Assembly: GCF_017813355.1 (NCBI RefSeq)
Contig: NZ_JAGIYZ010000002.1
Location: 124,001-188,000, forward strand
Direction of reading: 5' to 3'
DNA: 64,000 bases
Source: Roseomonas nitratireducens
GTDB lineage: Bacteria > Pseudomonadota > Alphaproteobacteria > Acetobacterales > Acetobacteraceae
The position numbers and the translations under genes are program-made. Under the pieces are notes generated by a model. It saw only the letters and a list, made by a program, of their open reading frames with translations, was not told where the DNA came from and searched no databases. This document shows, piece by piece, positions 1-9,214 of the stretch; the stretch's first letter is position 1, and the number at the start of each line of letters is the position of its first letter.

Positions 1-738
1 GGCAAGGCTGACCGTGCTGCGGCGGCCATCCATGGCCGGGTGGGGCAGCCGTGCCGCGGCCCGCGCGCGGACGCGTTCGGCGACCACGCGCGCCGCTTGC
101 CGTCCGGTGCCGGGCAGGCAGGCCATCAGGCTGTCGGGCGCGAGGTGCCCGGCCAGGTCGCCGGCCCGGGTCGCGTCGCGCAAGGCATCGGCGAGCCCGC
201 GGAGCATGGCCTCGGCGGCCGCCGGCCCGTGGAGGGCGGCGATGTCGGCCAGCCCGTCCGGCGTCGCGGCGACCAGCACCATCGGGCTTCCGTCCCGCCG
301 GCAACGCGCCAGGGCGGGCAGCAGCAGCGGCGGCAGGTGCAGGCGGTTCGGCAGGTCGGTCGCGGGATTGACCCGCCGCGTGCGGGCGGCGCGGATCCGC
401 GCGGCATCCTGCCGTCGGACGATGCGGAGCAGGATGAGGATGACGACCGGCAGGGCGGCATCCGGCAACAGTGACAGCCAGCCGTGCCAGGCGGCCGGCG
501 GCGCGGCGAGGGTGGCGAGGTCCAGCGCGCGCGGCAGCCCCGACAGCAGGATCACGCCGGCGCCCGCCAGCGCCAGGGCGAAGCGGCGCGGGCGCTGGTG
601 CCAGAGCAGCGCCGCGCGCAGCGCCACCCCCGCCGCCGCGATGATGAGCAGCAGCAAGATAGCCTGCAGGCCGTGATGGAGCGTGCCCAGGTCGAACATG
701 TCGAGACCGTAACGCAAAAGCGCGAAGATTGCGTTCAT
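1..738 (-). CDS. Membrane protein with degenerate GGDEF domain, C-terminus cut by window edge
   Basis: The minus strand is open from an ATG at 738 to the window edge (246 residues), with a stop upstream of the ATG at about 775. Three hydrophobic segments (about residues 18-40, 50-66, 84-102) precede a GGDEF-like domain that opens at about residue 124 with NPATDLPNRLHL, close to the usual DPLTGLPNR. Where an active diguanylate cyclase has GG(D/E)EF, this protein has APDSL (residues 200-204), followed by the normal MACLPG context. Substrate-binding residues are therefore missing and cyclase activity is unlikely; a sensory or pseudo-enzyme role is inferred. No clear ribosome site precedes the ATG. 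It is divergent from the chemoreceptor at 1186. The end of the domain lies outside the window. Confidence 0.7.
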   Translation of the reverse strand, partial: MNAIFALLRYGLDMFDLGTLHHGLQAILLLLIIAAAGVALRAALLWHQRPRRFALALAGAGVILLSGLPRALDLATLAAPPAAWHGWLSLLPDAALPVVILILLRIVRRQDAARIRAARTRRVNPATDLPNRLHLPPLLLPALARCRRDGSPMVLVAATPDGLADIAALHGPAAAEAMLRGLADALRDATRAGDLAGHLAPDSLMACLPGTGRQAARVVAERVRARAAARLPHPAMDGRRSTVSLA

Positions 739-1185
739 GGCGATGCGTCGACGCGACGCGTGTCCTGAAACGCTTCAGCGTGAGGGTTGCGGCCCTTGGT
801 CGCCGCCACGGTCCGGGCTGCCCGTCTTCCAGCTGGCGACCGCGGGCCGGACCAACCGCAAGCCCCGCGCCGCAGGGCAGGGATCGCGCGGCTCGGCGCT
901 GAGGCGGCAAGGCGGGGCGCGCGCCGGTGCCCGGGGCGCGGGGTGCGCGGAGACGGCTTGTGACGCGGCGCGGCTGCCTGCCGCCGCGGCCGCCGAGGGC
1001 GTGAGGCGCGCCAGCGTTCCGGCGACGAGGAAGGAACCTTTCGACCGGCCGGGCAGCGGATGAGGGTGTCACGAAAACGAGAGGAATGCCCGCCTCGGCC
1101 GCCATGCCGCCGGACCGCGATAACGGGACCGAAACTCTTCCGCGATCATTATGAGTGATCCAATCCGGGACAAATGAGGATCCTG
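739..1185. other. Intergenic region between divergent genes
   Basis: About 450 bases separating the divergent GGDEF-like gene and the chemoreceptor. It is GC-rich. The only open frame (737-1063, plus strand) has no ribosome site and an Arg/Ala/Gly-rich composition typical of a shadow frame. It presumably carries both promoters, but I could not assign boxes with confidence. Confidence 0.5.
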
Positions 1186-3582
1186 ATGGTGAAGAAGATC
1201 GGGGCCGCCTCGATCGGCCGCGTGGCGACCGTGCTCGCCTCCCTGCTGGCGGCTATCGCCCTCATGCTGGCGGTGAAGCTCGTTCTCGAACGGGTCCAGG
1301 AATGGCGCGACGCGGATCGCCAGCGGGTCGTCTCCGTAGCTGGCACCGTTCTGACCGACGCGCTCATCGAACTCTCGACCGAGCGCTCCGTGATCCAGCT
1401 GAGCCTTGGCCAGCCCCATCCGATCCTGCCCACCTACCGGGAGATGGTGGAGACCCAGCGTCGGCGTGCCGCCGAGGGCTTCGCCGCGGCGCGCGGCCTG
1501 CTCGAATCCCTTCGCACACGGGAAGCGCGCGACCTTATCGAACAGCTCGACCGCCGTCTGGCCGCGCTGGCCGCGCTGCGTGCGGCCGCCGACGCGGAGC
1601 TCGCGCGCCCGGAGGCCGAGCGTGACCCGAACATGCTGCCGCGCTGGTCGAACGAGGTGCCCGCGCTGATCTCGAGCATCGGCAACCGACGCGCGGCGAT
1701 CCGTGGACCTGACGACCTGCTGCCGGCCCGCGTCGGCCTGCTCGAGGAAATCCAGCTCGCGGGCTGGGCGCTTCGCGAATACAGCGGCCGCGACCGCACC
1801 CTGCTCGCCTCGGCGCTCGCCCGCGGCGCCCCGCTCTCGCCCGCCGCGATTGCCGCCATGCAGGGCTTCCAGGGCGCCGTCACCCGGCGGCTCGAGATGA
1901 TCGAGGCGCTGGCCGAGCGACCCGGCGTCACGCCCGACATGGCCGCCCGCATCCGCGAGACGCTGGAGCGCTATCGTGGGGATCATGCCTCGATGCGGCG
2001 CGCGCTGATCGAGGCGGCGGCCGCGCGCGCGCCCTATCCGGTGACCTTCGATGCCTACTTCGCGGCGACGAACCAGACGCTCGCCATGGCGACCGCGCTG
2101 GCGCGCGCGGCGGGCGAGATGAACCGGAGCTTCTGGGACGCGACGGGGCGGCAGACGCTGCGCGCCGCGGTCTTCGCCGCCGCGGTGGCGACGCTCGCCC
2201 TGCTCGGCGCCGCCTGCCTCGTGTGGTTCGTGCGCCGCCGGGTGTCGGCACCCGCCGAAGCCCTGGCGAATGTGGTCGAGGAGATCGCGCGCGGGCGCCT
2301 CGACGCGCCGGCGCCCGAGGGCACGCTGCCGGCCGAGATGGCGCGCCTGGCCGGTGCCGTGGAAGTGCTGCGCGGCGCGCTCGCCGCCGCCCGCGAGACC
2401 GAGGCCGAGGCGGCGCGCGAGCGTGAGCAGAAGCTCCGCCGCCAGCAGGACACGGAGCGCTTCACGGCCGACTTCGCGACCGTGATCGGGGCCGTGCTGG
2501 ATGATTTCGGCGCGGCGGCCGAACGGATGCGCCATTCCGCGCAATCCATGGCCGGCCTGTCCCGCGTGACGCGGGAGGAGGCCGGTGCGGTCCATGTCGC
2601 GAGCGAGGAGGGCGCCGAGGGCCTCGCGCGCGCGGCCGAAGCCGCCGAGCGGCTTGAGGAGAGCACGACGGAAGTCGCGGCCGGCATGCGCCGCACGACG
2701 GAGGATGTCGCGGCCGCGGTCGCGGCGATGGCGGGGAGCGAGCGACTTGTCGCCGACCTGTCCACCGCGACCGAGGAGATCGGGCGCGTGGTGGAGACGA
2801 TCCGGGCCATCGCCGACCAGACCAACCTGCTCGCGCTGAACGCGACGATCGAGGCGGCGCGCGCGGGGGAGGCGGGCAAGGGCTTCGCGGTCGTGGCGAG
2901 CGAGGTGAAGGCGCTGGCCTCGCAGACCGCGCGCGCGACCGAGGATGTCGGCCAGCGGATCATGACGGTGCAGGCCACCGCGGCCGAGACCGCGGCATCG
3001 ATCGCCCGCATCGCCGGATCCATCAGCGCGGTGCGCGAGGCGGCCGAGGTCATCGGCGCCGCGATGCGCCCGCAATCCGAGGCGATCGGGCTGATCGCCG
3101 AGCGGATCGGACGCACCGCGGAAGGCACGCGCCACGTCCTGGGCCGCGTCGGGCGCCTGAACGGCAAGGCCGACGAAGGCAGCGCCGCGGCGGAAACCGT
3201 GCTGGCCGCCGCGGGCGACCTCGGCACCCGTGCCGCCACGCTGCGGGGCGAGGTTCAGCAGTTCCTGGTCGCGCTCGAACGCGCCGGGGAACGGCGTCGC
3301 TTCGATCGCCACCCGGTCGAGTGCCCGGTGAAGGTGACCTGGCGCGGCCAGGAGATGGCGGGCCGGGCGCGGGACCTTTCGGGCGGCGGCGCCGGCCTCG
3401 ACTTCACGCTGCCGGTGCCACCCGGGACGGAAGTGGCCATCGCCTTCGATGGCGGCCGCGCGCACCCGGCGCGTGTCGCGCGCCACGGCCCGGCCGGCAG
3501 CGCGCTGTTCTTCACCGCTGCCGAAGCGGCGGTGCCGGATGTGGAGCGCCTCCTCGGTGCCACGCGCAAGGCGGCGGCCTGA
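1186..3582 (+). CDS. Methyl-accepting chemotaxis protein with C-terminal PilZ domain
   Basis: Inner-membrane chemoreceptor of 798 residues. TM1 is at about 8-29, a helical periplasmic sensor follows, TM2 is at about 326-349, then a HAMP segment and a long coiled-coil signalling domain. The conserved hairpin tip is present ([19 protein letters not shown] from residue 546), the part that contacts CheA/CheW. After the signalling domain comes a PilZ domain with the c-di-GMP-binding pattern: an RRRFDR cluster at 703-708 and DLSGGG at 730-735. The receptor could therefore adjust chemotactic output to c-di-GMP, which is inference. I chose ATG 1186 because AGGA at 1177-1180 sits five bases upstream; an in-frame ATG at 1174 is the alternative. 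No che genes are nearby, so it must use a distant chemotaxis array. Confidence 0.9.
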   Translation: MVKKIGAASIGRVATVLASLLAAIALMLAVKLVLERVQEWRDADRQRVVSVAGTVLTDALIELSTERSVIQLSLGQPHPILPTYREMVETQRRRAAEGFAAARGLLESLRTREARDLIEQLDRRLAALAALRAAADAELARPEAERDPNMLPRWSNEVPALISSIGNRRAAIRGPDDLLPARVGLLEEIQLAGWALREYSGRDRTLLASALARGAPLSPAAIAAMQGFQGAVTRRLEMIEALAERPGVTPDMAARIRETLERYRGDHASMRRALIEAAAARAPYPVTFDAYFAATNQTLAMATALARAAGEMNRSFWDATGRQTLRAAVFAAAVATLALLGAACLVWFVRRRVSAPAEALANVVEEIARGRLDAPAPEGTLPAEMARLAGAVEVLRGALAAARETEAEAAREREQKLRRQQDTERFTADFATVIGAVLDDFGAAAERMRHSAQSMAGLSRVTREEAGAVHVASEEGAEGLARAAEAAERLEESTTEVAAGMRRTTEDVAAAVAAMAGSERLVADLSTATEEIGRVVETIRAIADQTNLLALNATIEAARAGEAGKGFAVVASEVKALASQTARATEDVGQRIMTVQATAAETAASIARIAGSISAVREAAEVIGAAMRPQSEAIGLIAERIGRTAEGTRHVLGRVGRLNGKADEGSAAAETVLAAAGDLGTRAATLRGEVQQFLVALERAGERRRFDRHPVECPVKVTWRGQEMAGRARDLSGGGAGLDFTLPVPPGTEVAIAFDGGRAHPARVARHGPAGSALFFTAAEAAVPDVERLLGATRKAAA

Positions 3583-3630
3583 GGGAAGGGGCGGCGGCTG
3601 ACGGGCTCGAGCGGCCTCCGCGCCGCGGGA

Positions 3631-4527
3631 TCAGCGCCGTGACGCCGAGAGGGCATCCGCCAGGAGGTCGAACACCAGTCGCACGCGGACGCTCATGTGC
3701 AGTTCGCGATGCGTCGCGAGCCAGATCGGGAAGGTGAGCGGCGGTTCCTCCCGCAGGACGCGCAGTACGGCCGGCTCCGCCTCGCCCAGCGCCTCCGTGA
3801 TCAGGCCGATGCCGAGGCCCTGCCGCACCAGGGCCCAATGCACGAGGTGGCTGTCGGCCTGGACCGGGAAGTTGCGGCGCGTCAGGTGCAGGCCCAAGGC
3901 GCGCATTCCCTCGATGAGCAACTCCGTCCGGTCGAAGCCGACGAACGGTGCTTCGGCCAGGTCCGCCCAGCGGCGAGGGCGGCCGAGGCGGCGCAGGCAC
4001 TCCGGCGTGGCATAGGCCCGCGCGCGGTCATCCGCGACCTTGCGCACGATGAGCTCGGCGTCGCGCGATTCGAAGTTGCGGACGGCGATGTCGGCCTCCC
4101 GCCGCAGGAGATCGGCCGGGCGGTTGGTGGCGATGATCTCGACCGTGATGCCGGGATGCGTCTCGCGCAGCCTGGCGATGATCGGCGGCAGCAGATGCGC
4201 GGCATAGACCTCGCTCGCGGTGATGCGGATGGGCCCTTCGATGGCCTGCGACCGCCCGGCGGCCACGAGGGACACCCTGCCCGCGGCCTCGCCCATGGCG
4301 CGGACATGCTCAAGCACCTCCCGCCCCGTGGGCGTCAAGGCGAGACCGCGGCCGACGCGCTCGAACAGGACGATCCCGAGCCTGCGCTCCAGCGCCGCGA
4401 CCTGGCGCCCGATCGTGGGCTGCGCCTGCCCGAGCATGCGTGCGGCCGCGGAGAGCGAGCCGGTCTCCGCCGTGGCGAGGAAGGCCCGCGCCAGCGTCCA
4501 GTCGAAGGGTGGCACGAGCCAATTCAT
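3631..4527 (-). CDS. LysR-family transcriptional regulator
   Basis: A 298-residue protein of normal LysR length. The N-terminal winged helix-turn-helix (about residues 10-65) contains the family pattern FLATAETGSLSAAARMLG followed by QPTIGRQVAALERRLG and LFERVGRGLALTPTG. The remainder is the periplasmic-binding-protein-like effector domain. It is transcribed away from the dehydrogenase at 4618 across a 90-base gap that holds a T-N11-A inverted repeat. By LysR convention it probably regulates itself and that neighbour; the inducer cannot be told from sequence. Confidence 0.92.
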   Translation of the reverse strand: MNWLVPPFDWTLARAFLATAETGSLSAAARMLGQAQPTIGRQVAALERRLGIVLFERVGRGLALTPTGREVLEHVRAMGEAAGRVSLVAAGRSQAIEGPIRITASEVYAAHLLPPIIARLRETHPGITVEIIATNRPADLLRREADIAVRNFESRDAELIVRKVADDRARAYATPECLRRLGRPRRWADLAEAPFVGFDRTELLIEGMRALGLHLTRRNFPVQADSHLVHWALVRQGLGIGLITEALGEAEPAVLRVLREEPPLTFPIWLATHRELHMSVRVRLVFDLLADALSASRR

Positions 4528-4556
4528 GCATGAACGTATGGATGACCTGCAGACCT

Positions 4557-4569
4557 TGGCAATTCGCCA
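4557..4569. promoter_or_regulatory. Candidate LysR-box operator
   Basis: TGGC-AATTC-GCCA is a perfect inverted repeat with the T-N11-A shape that LysR proteins recognise. It lies between the divergent lysR-like gene and the dehydrogenase, 29 bases upstream of the regulator start and 48 upstream of the dehydrogenase. Assignment to this regulator is inference from position. Confidence 0.5.
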
Positions 4570-4617
4570 TCGTCCTACGCATGGATAAGAGGGGGCTCGT
4601 CAGATCGAGGGTACGCC

Positions 4618-5595
4618 ATGCGCGCCGCCATCCACCGCCGCTACGGGCCGCCGGAGGTGCTGCGGATCGAGGAGGTCCCGATGCCGTCCGTCGGTCGGCG
4701 GGACGTCCGCGTGCGTGTCCATGCCAGCACCGTCACCTCGGGCGACGCCCGCCTGCGCGCCGCGCGCACGGCGGCGATCTTCGCGCTGCCGATCCGCCTG
4801 GCCTTCGGCCTGCGGGGCCCGAGGCGGCCGATCCCCGGCATGGAGTTCGCAGGTGAGGTCGAGGCCGTCGGTGCCGACGTCACGCGCTTCCGCCCGGGCG
4901 AGGCGGTGTTCGGCATCGTCACGCGCGGCGCCAATGCCGAGTACCTGACGGTGCGTGACGACGCGGCGATCGTCCCGATGCCGCCGGGCCTGACCCATGC
5001 CGAGGCCGCCGCCGTGCCCTTCGGTGCGCTCGCGGCGCTGGTCTTCCTGCGCGACGTGGCGCGGCTGGTGCCGGGGGAGCGGGTGCTGGTGGTCGGCGCG
5101 GCGGGTGGCGTCGGGGTCTTCGCGGTGCAGATCGCGAAGCATCTCGGCGCGCATGTGACGGCGCTGTGCAGCGCGGAAAACGCCGCGCTGGTGCGCGGCC
5201 TCGGCGCCGATGCGGTGATCGACCGGCGGGCGGGGCCGAATGGCGCGAGCGCGGGCGGCTTCGACATCCTCCTCGACACGGTCGGCGAGACGCGGTTTGC
5301 GGAATGGCGAGCGGCACTCGCGCCGCGCGGGCGCCACCTGTTCCTCTCCTTCGGCCTGGGGGAGATGGTGCGGATGGTCCTGACGTCGGTGGGCCACGGG
5401 CCGCGCGCGCTGTGCGGTTTCGTCGCGAACGACCCTGCAGCACTCGCCGGCATCGCGGAGATGCTCGCGGCGGGTGTGCTCCGGCCGGTGATCGGGTCGC
5501 GCTATCGGCTGGACGACATCGTGGAGGCGCATCGCCACGTGGACAGCGGCCGAAAGCGCGGCAGCGCAGTGATCAGCCTCATCGATCCATGCTGA
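4618..5595 (+). CDS. MDR-family NAD(P)-dependent oxidoreductase (quinone oxidoreductase-like)
   Basis: A 325-residue medium-chain dehydrogenase/reductase. The N-terminal GroES-like fold (MRAAIHRRYGPPEVLRIEEV, IPGMEFAGEVEAVGADV, FRPGEAVFG) is followed by a Rossmann domain with the nucleotide loop VGAAGGVG at residues 159-166. The cysteine and histidine ligands of zinc alcohol dehydrogenases are absent, so a zinc-free reductase of quinones or enones is more likely than an alcohol dehydrogenase. GAGGG about seven bases upstream supports the ATG at 4618. It lies divergent from a LysR gene that likely controls it. Substrate unknown. Confidence 0.88.
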   Translation: MRAAIHRRYGPPEVLRIEEVPMPSVGRRDVRVRVHASTVTSGDARLRAARTAAIFALPIRLAFGLRGPRRPIPGMEFAGEVEAVGADVTRFRPGEAVFGIVTRGANAEYLTVRDDAAIVPMPPGLTHAEAAAVPFGALAALVFLRDVARLVPGERVLVVGAAGGVGVFAVQIAKHLGAHVTALCSAENAALVRGLGADAVIDRRAGPNGASAGGFDILLDTVGETRFAEWRAALAPRGRHLFLSFGLGEMVRMVLTSVGHGPRALCGFVANDPAALAGIAEMLAAGVLRPVIGSRYRLDDIVEAHRHVDSGRKRGSAVISLIDPC

Positions 5596-5701
5596 GCCGG
5601 CGCGACCGGTTTCGCCTCGGGGGGGCCAGGCCCCGGTCGTGGGTCACGGACGTGGCCACGCGAAGTTGAGCGCAGTGCCGTTTCGCGCGGCGAAGCGCGA
5701 C

Positions 5702-5791
5702 TGGCGGACGGGGTGGGATTCGAACCCACGGTGGGCGTGAACCCACGGCGGTTTTCAAGACCGCTGCCTTAAACCGCTCGGCCACCCGTCC
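5702..5791 (-). tRNA. tRNA-Ser (UGA)
   Basis: Minus-strand tRNA of 90 nt with the long variable arm of class II tRNAs. The 7-bp acceptor stem GGACGGG/CCCGTCC is perfect, the anticodon loop CTTGAAA gives anticodon TGA, and the T arm contains GGTTCGAATCC. Discriminator G and CCA are encoded (CCA at 5704-5702). It stands alone between the dehydrogenase and the MmgE/PrpD gene. Confidence 0.97.
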
Positions 5792-5806
5792 ATCAGGGGC
5801 CGGGGA

Positions 5807-7207
5807 TCACTCCCCGGCGAGGCGCGCCGCCATCATCGGCGCGCCAAGGCGCAGCATGCCATGCACATCCGCCGCGCGGTCGAGCGACAGCACGGCATCG
5901 GCCAGCTGCCGCGCCCGGTCGGCGCCGAGCACGGAATCGGCCAGCCCGTGGAACTTCGCGCGCAGCTCGGCTTCCGTCAGGAAGTTGCCGGGCTCGCCCT
6001 TGGGCACGTTGACCTTCTTCACGAAGGTCTGGCCGCGCGCCTTCACCGTCAGCTTGCCGGACATGAAGGTGGGGAAGTCGGCCTCCACCTCGGCATCCTC
6101 GACGGGGAGGATCTTCTTCATCAGCCCGCGCAGATCGGCATCCTGCAGCCAGGCGTAGCTGTCCCAGCCGAAATGGCCGCGGGCAAGCGCACAGGCCACG
6201 ACGAAGGGGCCGGAGAACTGGCCGTCCACCACGTTCTGCGGGTTCTGCTTGTACTGCGTCGGCGCGCCGACCAGCAGCATGCCCTTGTTGGGCAGGCCCA
6301 TGGTCACGCTCTCGATCTCCTCGGTCTTCAGGCCGAGCTCGGCGCGCAGCGCCAGCGCCGCGTCGACATTGGCGTGGCCGTAGCGGCAGGACGGATAGGG
6401 CTTCACCGCCGTCTCCATCAGCTCCCACTCGGTCCCGAGGCCCTGAAGCGCGCGCGCCGGGTTCGGGTTGGGGGCATAGGCGCGCAGGAAGCCCGCGCGG
6501 CCTTCCAGCGCCTCGCCCGCGCCGCGGAAGCCTTCGCGCGCCAGCGACGCCGCCGTCAGCCCGTTCAGCGCCGACCAGCCCACCTGGAAGCGCTTCGTCC
6601 AGGCGCCATTGGCCAGGAACTGAAGGCTGCCCGCGGCCTGGGAGAGCGCGATGCCGAAGGCATCCTCCACCTGCGAGGCCGAAAGCCCGAAGACGCGCGC
6701 CGCCGCCGCCGCCGCGCCGAAGGCGCCGCAGGTCGCGGTCGGGTGGTAGCCGCGGTCGTAGTGGTCCCCGCCCGGAAGCGACAGCGCGAGCCGGCAGGTC
6801 ACCTCATAGCCCGCGACGATCGCCGCCAGCACGGTGCGCCCGTCGGCGCCCACCATCTCGGCCGCGGCCAGCGCCGCCGGGATCACCGGCGCGCCGGGGT
6901 GCAGCGTGCCCGCCGCATGCGTGTCGTCGAAGTCGAGCGAATGGGCGGTCGTGCCGTTCACCAGCGCCGCGCCGGCCGGCGTGTAGCGCGCCGAATCGCC
7001 GAACACGGCGGCCGAGCCGGCGGCGAGGCCAAGCGCCCGCACCGCCGTCAGCAGCGGCCCCGTGCTCTCGGCGTCGTGCCGGCCGCGCAGCATGTTGCCG
7101 ACCAGGTCGAGGACCAGGAACCGCGTCCGCTCCTGCACCGCGGGTGGCAGGGTTTCGTAGCGGATCGCGGCGGTGAAGGCGGCGAGGTCGCGGGTCACGG
7201 CAGCCAT
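5807..7207 (-). CDS. MmgE/PrpD family protein
   Basis: A 466-residue protein of the family of 2-methylcitrate dehydratase (PrpD), cis-aconitate decarboxylase and MmgE. Recognisable stretches include VKPYPSCRYGHANVDAALAL, the family active-site region, and SLDFDDTHAAGTLHPGAPVI near residue 80. The ATG at 7207 has GGAGG about eight bases upstream; the frame stays open further upstream but without a ribosome site. No prpB or prpC lies nearby, so a methylcitrate-cycle role is not supported by context and the true substrate is unknown. It is separated by only 15 bases from tRNA-Ser on the same strand. Confidence 0.88.
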   Translation of the reverse strand: MAAVTRDLAAFTAAIRYETLPPAVQERTRFLVLDLVGNMLRGRHDAESTGPLLTAVRALGLAAGSAAVFGDSARYTPAGAALVNGTTAHSLDFDDTHAAGTLHPGAPVIPAALAAAEMVGADGRTVLAAIVAGYEVTCRLALSLPGGDHYDRGYHPTATCGAFGAAAAAARVFGLSASQVEDAFGIALSQAAGSLQFLANGAWTKRFQVGWSALNGLTAASLAREGFRGAGEALEGRAGFLRAYAPNPNPARALQGLGTEWELMETAVKPYPSCRYGHANVDAALALRAELGLKTEEIESVTMGLPNKGMLLVGAPTQYKQNPQNVVDGQFSGPFVVACALARGHFGWDSYAWLQDADLRGLMKKILPVEDAEVEADFPTFMSGKLTVKARGQTFVKKVNVPKGEPGNFLTEAELRAKFHGLADSVLGADRARQLADAVLSLDRAADVHGMLRLGAPMMAARLAGE

Positions 7208-7313
7208 GGACTTTTCCTCCGGGAACTTCCCGGTTTGTAGCACTCCGCGCGCGGCGGCCAAGCGGCGGCACGGAAGGTTTGCCTCCACCGGGGCCATGTG
7301 GCAGTCGGGCGGC

Positions 7314-8333
7314 ATGATCAAGCGCCGCACCCTCCTCGCCGCCCTGCCGCTCGCCGGCTGCGGGGCTTCCGCGACCGGCCCGTCGGGGACCGCGGCCGCG
7401 CCAGGCCAGGCCCCGGCCTTCGAATCCGTCGCCTCGGTCCCCTTCGACCGCTTCGTCGAGGGCGTGAAGACCGAGGCGCGGCGGCGCGGCATCTCCGCCG
7501 GCACGGTGGACGCCGCCTTCGCCGGCGTGCGGCCCAACCAGCGTGTCATCGAACTCGACCGCCGGCAGGCCGAGGGCGGGATGCCCTGGGAAGAATACCG
7601 CGACCGCATCATGGTCTCCCCCACCCGCGTGCAGAACGGGCGGCGGATGTATGCCGAGAACGTCGACCTGCTGCGCCGGGTCGAGCAGCGCTACCGCGTC
7701 TCCCCCCGCGTCATCGTGGCCATCTGGGGCGTCGAGACCAATTTCGGCGGCAACACCGGCGGCTTCGGGGTGGTCGAGGCGCTGGCGACGCTGGCCTGGG
7801 AAGGCCGCCGCGCCTCCTATTTCCGCAACGAGCTCTTCGCCGCGCTGAAGATCCTCGAGGAAGGCCACATCCGCGCGGACCGCATGCGCGGCTCCTGGGC
7901 CGGCGCGATGGGCCAGCCGCAATTCATGCCGTCCAACTTCGAGCGACTTGCCGTCGACTTCGACGGCGACGGCCGGCGCGACATCTGGGAAAGCCGCGCC
8001 GACGCGCTCGGCTCGATCGCCCACTACTTCAACCGCAACGGCTGGCGGGATGGCGAGCCCTGGGGACGGGAGGTCCGCCCGCCGCCGGGCTTCAGCCTGT
8101 CCGGCGCCGATACCGAGGCGCGCCGCCCGCTGCGCGACTTCGCCCGCATGGGCTTCCGCGACGCGAATGGCGGGCCGCTGCCGACCGACGGGCCGGAAGC
8201 CTCCATCGTGCTGCCCTCCCGCGGCAGCGGGCAGGTCTTCCTGGGGCACCACAACCTGCGCGTCATCCGCCGCTACAATTCGCCGGTGAATTACGGGCTC
8301 GCGGTGGGCCTGCTGTCGGACCGGGTGGGGTGA
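7314..8333 (+). CDS. Lytic murein transglycosylase, MltB-like lipoprotein
   Basis: Cleaves the MurNAc-GlcNAc bond of peptidoglycan to give 1,6-anhydro products (family knowledge). The 339-residue protein has a lipoprotein signal, MIKRRTLLAALPLAGC, with lipobox LAGC, and the MltB/SLT-2 catalytic core: VIVAIWGVETNFGG with the catalytic Glu at about residue 141, GAMGQPQFMPSNF, and DFDGDGRRDIW. A C-terminal peptidoglycan-binding domain is absent, but RYNSPVNYGLAVGLL closes the family fold. ATG 7314 gives the lipoprotein signal; 7296 is an alternative. Its stop overlaps the start of the next gene by four bases (GTGA), so it is coupled to the RlpA-like gene. Confidence 0.92.
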   Translation: MIKRRTLLAALPLAGCGASATGPSGTAAAPGQAPAFESVASVPFDRFVEGVKTEARRRGISAGTVDAAFAGVRPNQRVIELDRRQAEGGMPWEEYRDRIMVSPTRVQNGRRMYAENVDLLRRVEQRYRVSPRVIVAIWGVETNFGGNTGGFGVVEALATLAWEGRRASYFRNELFAALKILEEGHIRADRMRGSWAGAMGQPQFMPSNFERLAVDFDGDGRRDIWESRADALGSIAHYFNRNGWRDGEPWGREVRPPPGFSLSGADTEARRPLRDFARMGFRDANGGPLPTDGPEASIVLPSRGSGQVFLGHHNLRVIRRYNSPVNYGLAVGLLSDRVG

Positions 8334-9199
8334 AGGCCGCACTTCTCCTGCTGCTGCTGCTCGCCGGCTGCGGCGGGGCGGGCCCGCGCTACCTGGTGGG
8401 CGAGCCCTATCGGATGGGCGGCGTCTGGTCCTATCCGCGCGAGGATTTCTCCCTCGTCGAGACCGGCCTCGCCGCCCGCCATCCGGGCCCGGGCGGGTTC
8501 GGCGCGGCGACCGCGAACGGGGAGGGATGGAGCGGCGGCCGCGCGCTCGCCGCGCATCGCACGCTGCAACTGCCCGCCGTCGTGACGGTCACCAATCTCG
8601 AGAACGGTCGCGCGCTGACGCTGCGGGTGAACGACCGCGGGCCGGTGAATCCCGGCCGCGTCATCGGCTTGTCCGACCGCGCGGCCGAACTGCTCGGCGT
8701 GCCCGCCGGCGGCGCCGCGCAGGTGCGCGTCGCGGTCGATGGCGATCGCAGCCGCGCCTTGTCCGATGCCACGCCGGGCCGCACGGTCGAGCGCTTCGCG
8801 ATCGAGACCGCGCCGCGCGCTGCGGTGGCTTCCGAAAGCCTTGCCCCGCCGCCCGGGGCGCGCGGGGCCTCGGCGGCGCCGGTCCAGCCCGTCGCGGCGC
8901 CGGCCGCCGCCGCGCCATCCGCGGCGCGGCCCGCCGACATTGCCCTGCCGGAGACGGTCGCGATCGGCGCGTCGCAGCCGGGGCGGCTGTTCGTCGAAGC
9001 CGGCACCTTCTCCCGCGCCGATGCGGCGCAGCGACTGGCCGCCCGCATCCCGGGCGCGCGCATCGAGCCCTTCGGCCTGCGCGGCGAGCGGCAGTTCCGC
9101 GTGCGCCTCGGCCCCTGGACGGATGTCGCCCAGGCCGACGCGGCGCTTGAGCGGACTCTGGCCTCGGGGGTATCGGGTGCGCGTATCCTTGTGGACTGA
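8330..9199 (+). CDS. rlpA: RlpA-like septal ring lytic transglycosylase with SPOR domain
   Basis: A 289-residue outer-membrane lipoprotein: GTG start, hydrophobic signal and lipobox LAGC at about residues 11-14. The double-psi beta-barrel domain keeps TANGE, the histidine in ALAAHRTLQLP and the aspartate of LRVNDRGPV, which form the RlpA active site. An Ala/Pro-rich linker follows, then a C-terminal SPOR domain (about 220-289, starting LFVEAGTFSRADAAQRLA) that in the family binds denuded septal glycan. The usual YGxxFHGRxT motif is replaced by a looser Gly-rich stretch. The GTGA overlap with mltB and the DacA gene downstream make a three-gene cell-wall cluster. Confidence 0.88.
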   Translation: MKAALLLLLLLAGCGGAGPRYLVGEPYRMGGVWSYPREDFSLVETGLAARHPGPGGFGAATANGEGWSGGRALAAHRTLQLPAVVTVTNLENGRALTLRVNDRGPVNPGRVIGLSDRAAELLGVPAGGAAQVRVAVDGDRSRALSDATPGRTVERFAIETAPRAAVASESLAPPPGARGASAAPVQPVAAPAAAAPSAARPADIALPETVAIGASQPGRLFVEAGTFSRADAAQRLAARIPGARIEPFGLRGERQFRVRLGPWTDVAQADAALERTLASGVSGARILVD

Positions 9200-9214
9200 A
9201 GGGGAGTGCGGCGC

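Noticed and set aside
737-1063. Possible 108-residue gene in the first intergenic region
   Set aside because: No ribosome site, Arg/Ala/Gly-biased, no recognisable motif.
1069-3486. An 805-residue open frame antisense to the chemoreceptor
   Set aside because: Shadow of the MCP-PilZ gene in a GC-rich genome; composition and lack of motifs argue against a gene.
7298-9199. A single 633-residue frame covering mltB and rlpA
   Set aside because: Its first part is a shadow of mltB; only the part from GTG 8330 encodes RlpA, with its own lipoprotein signal.
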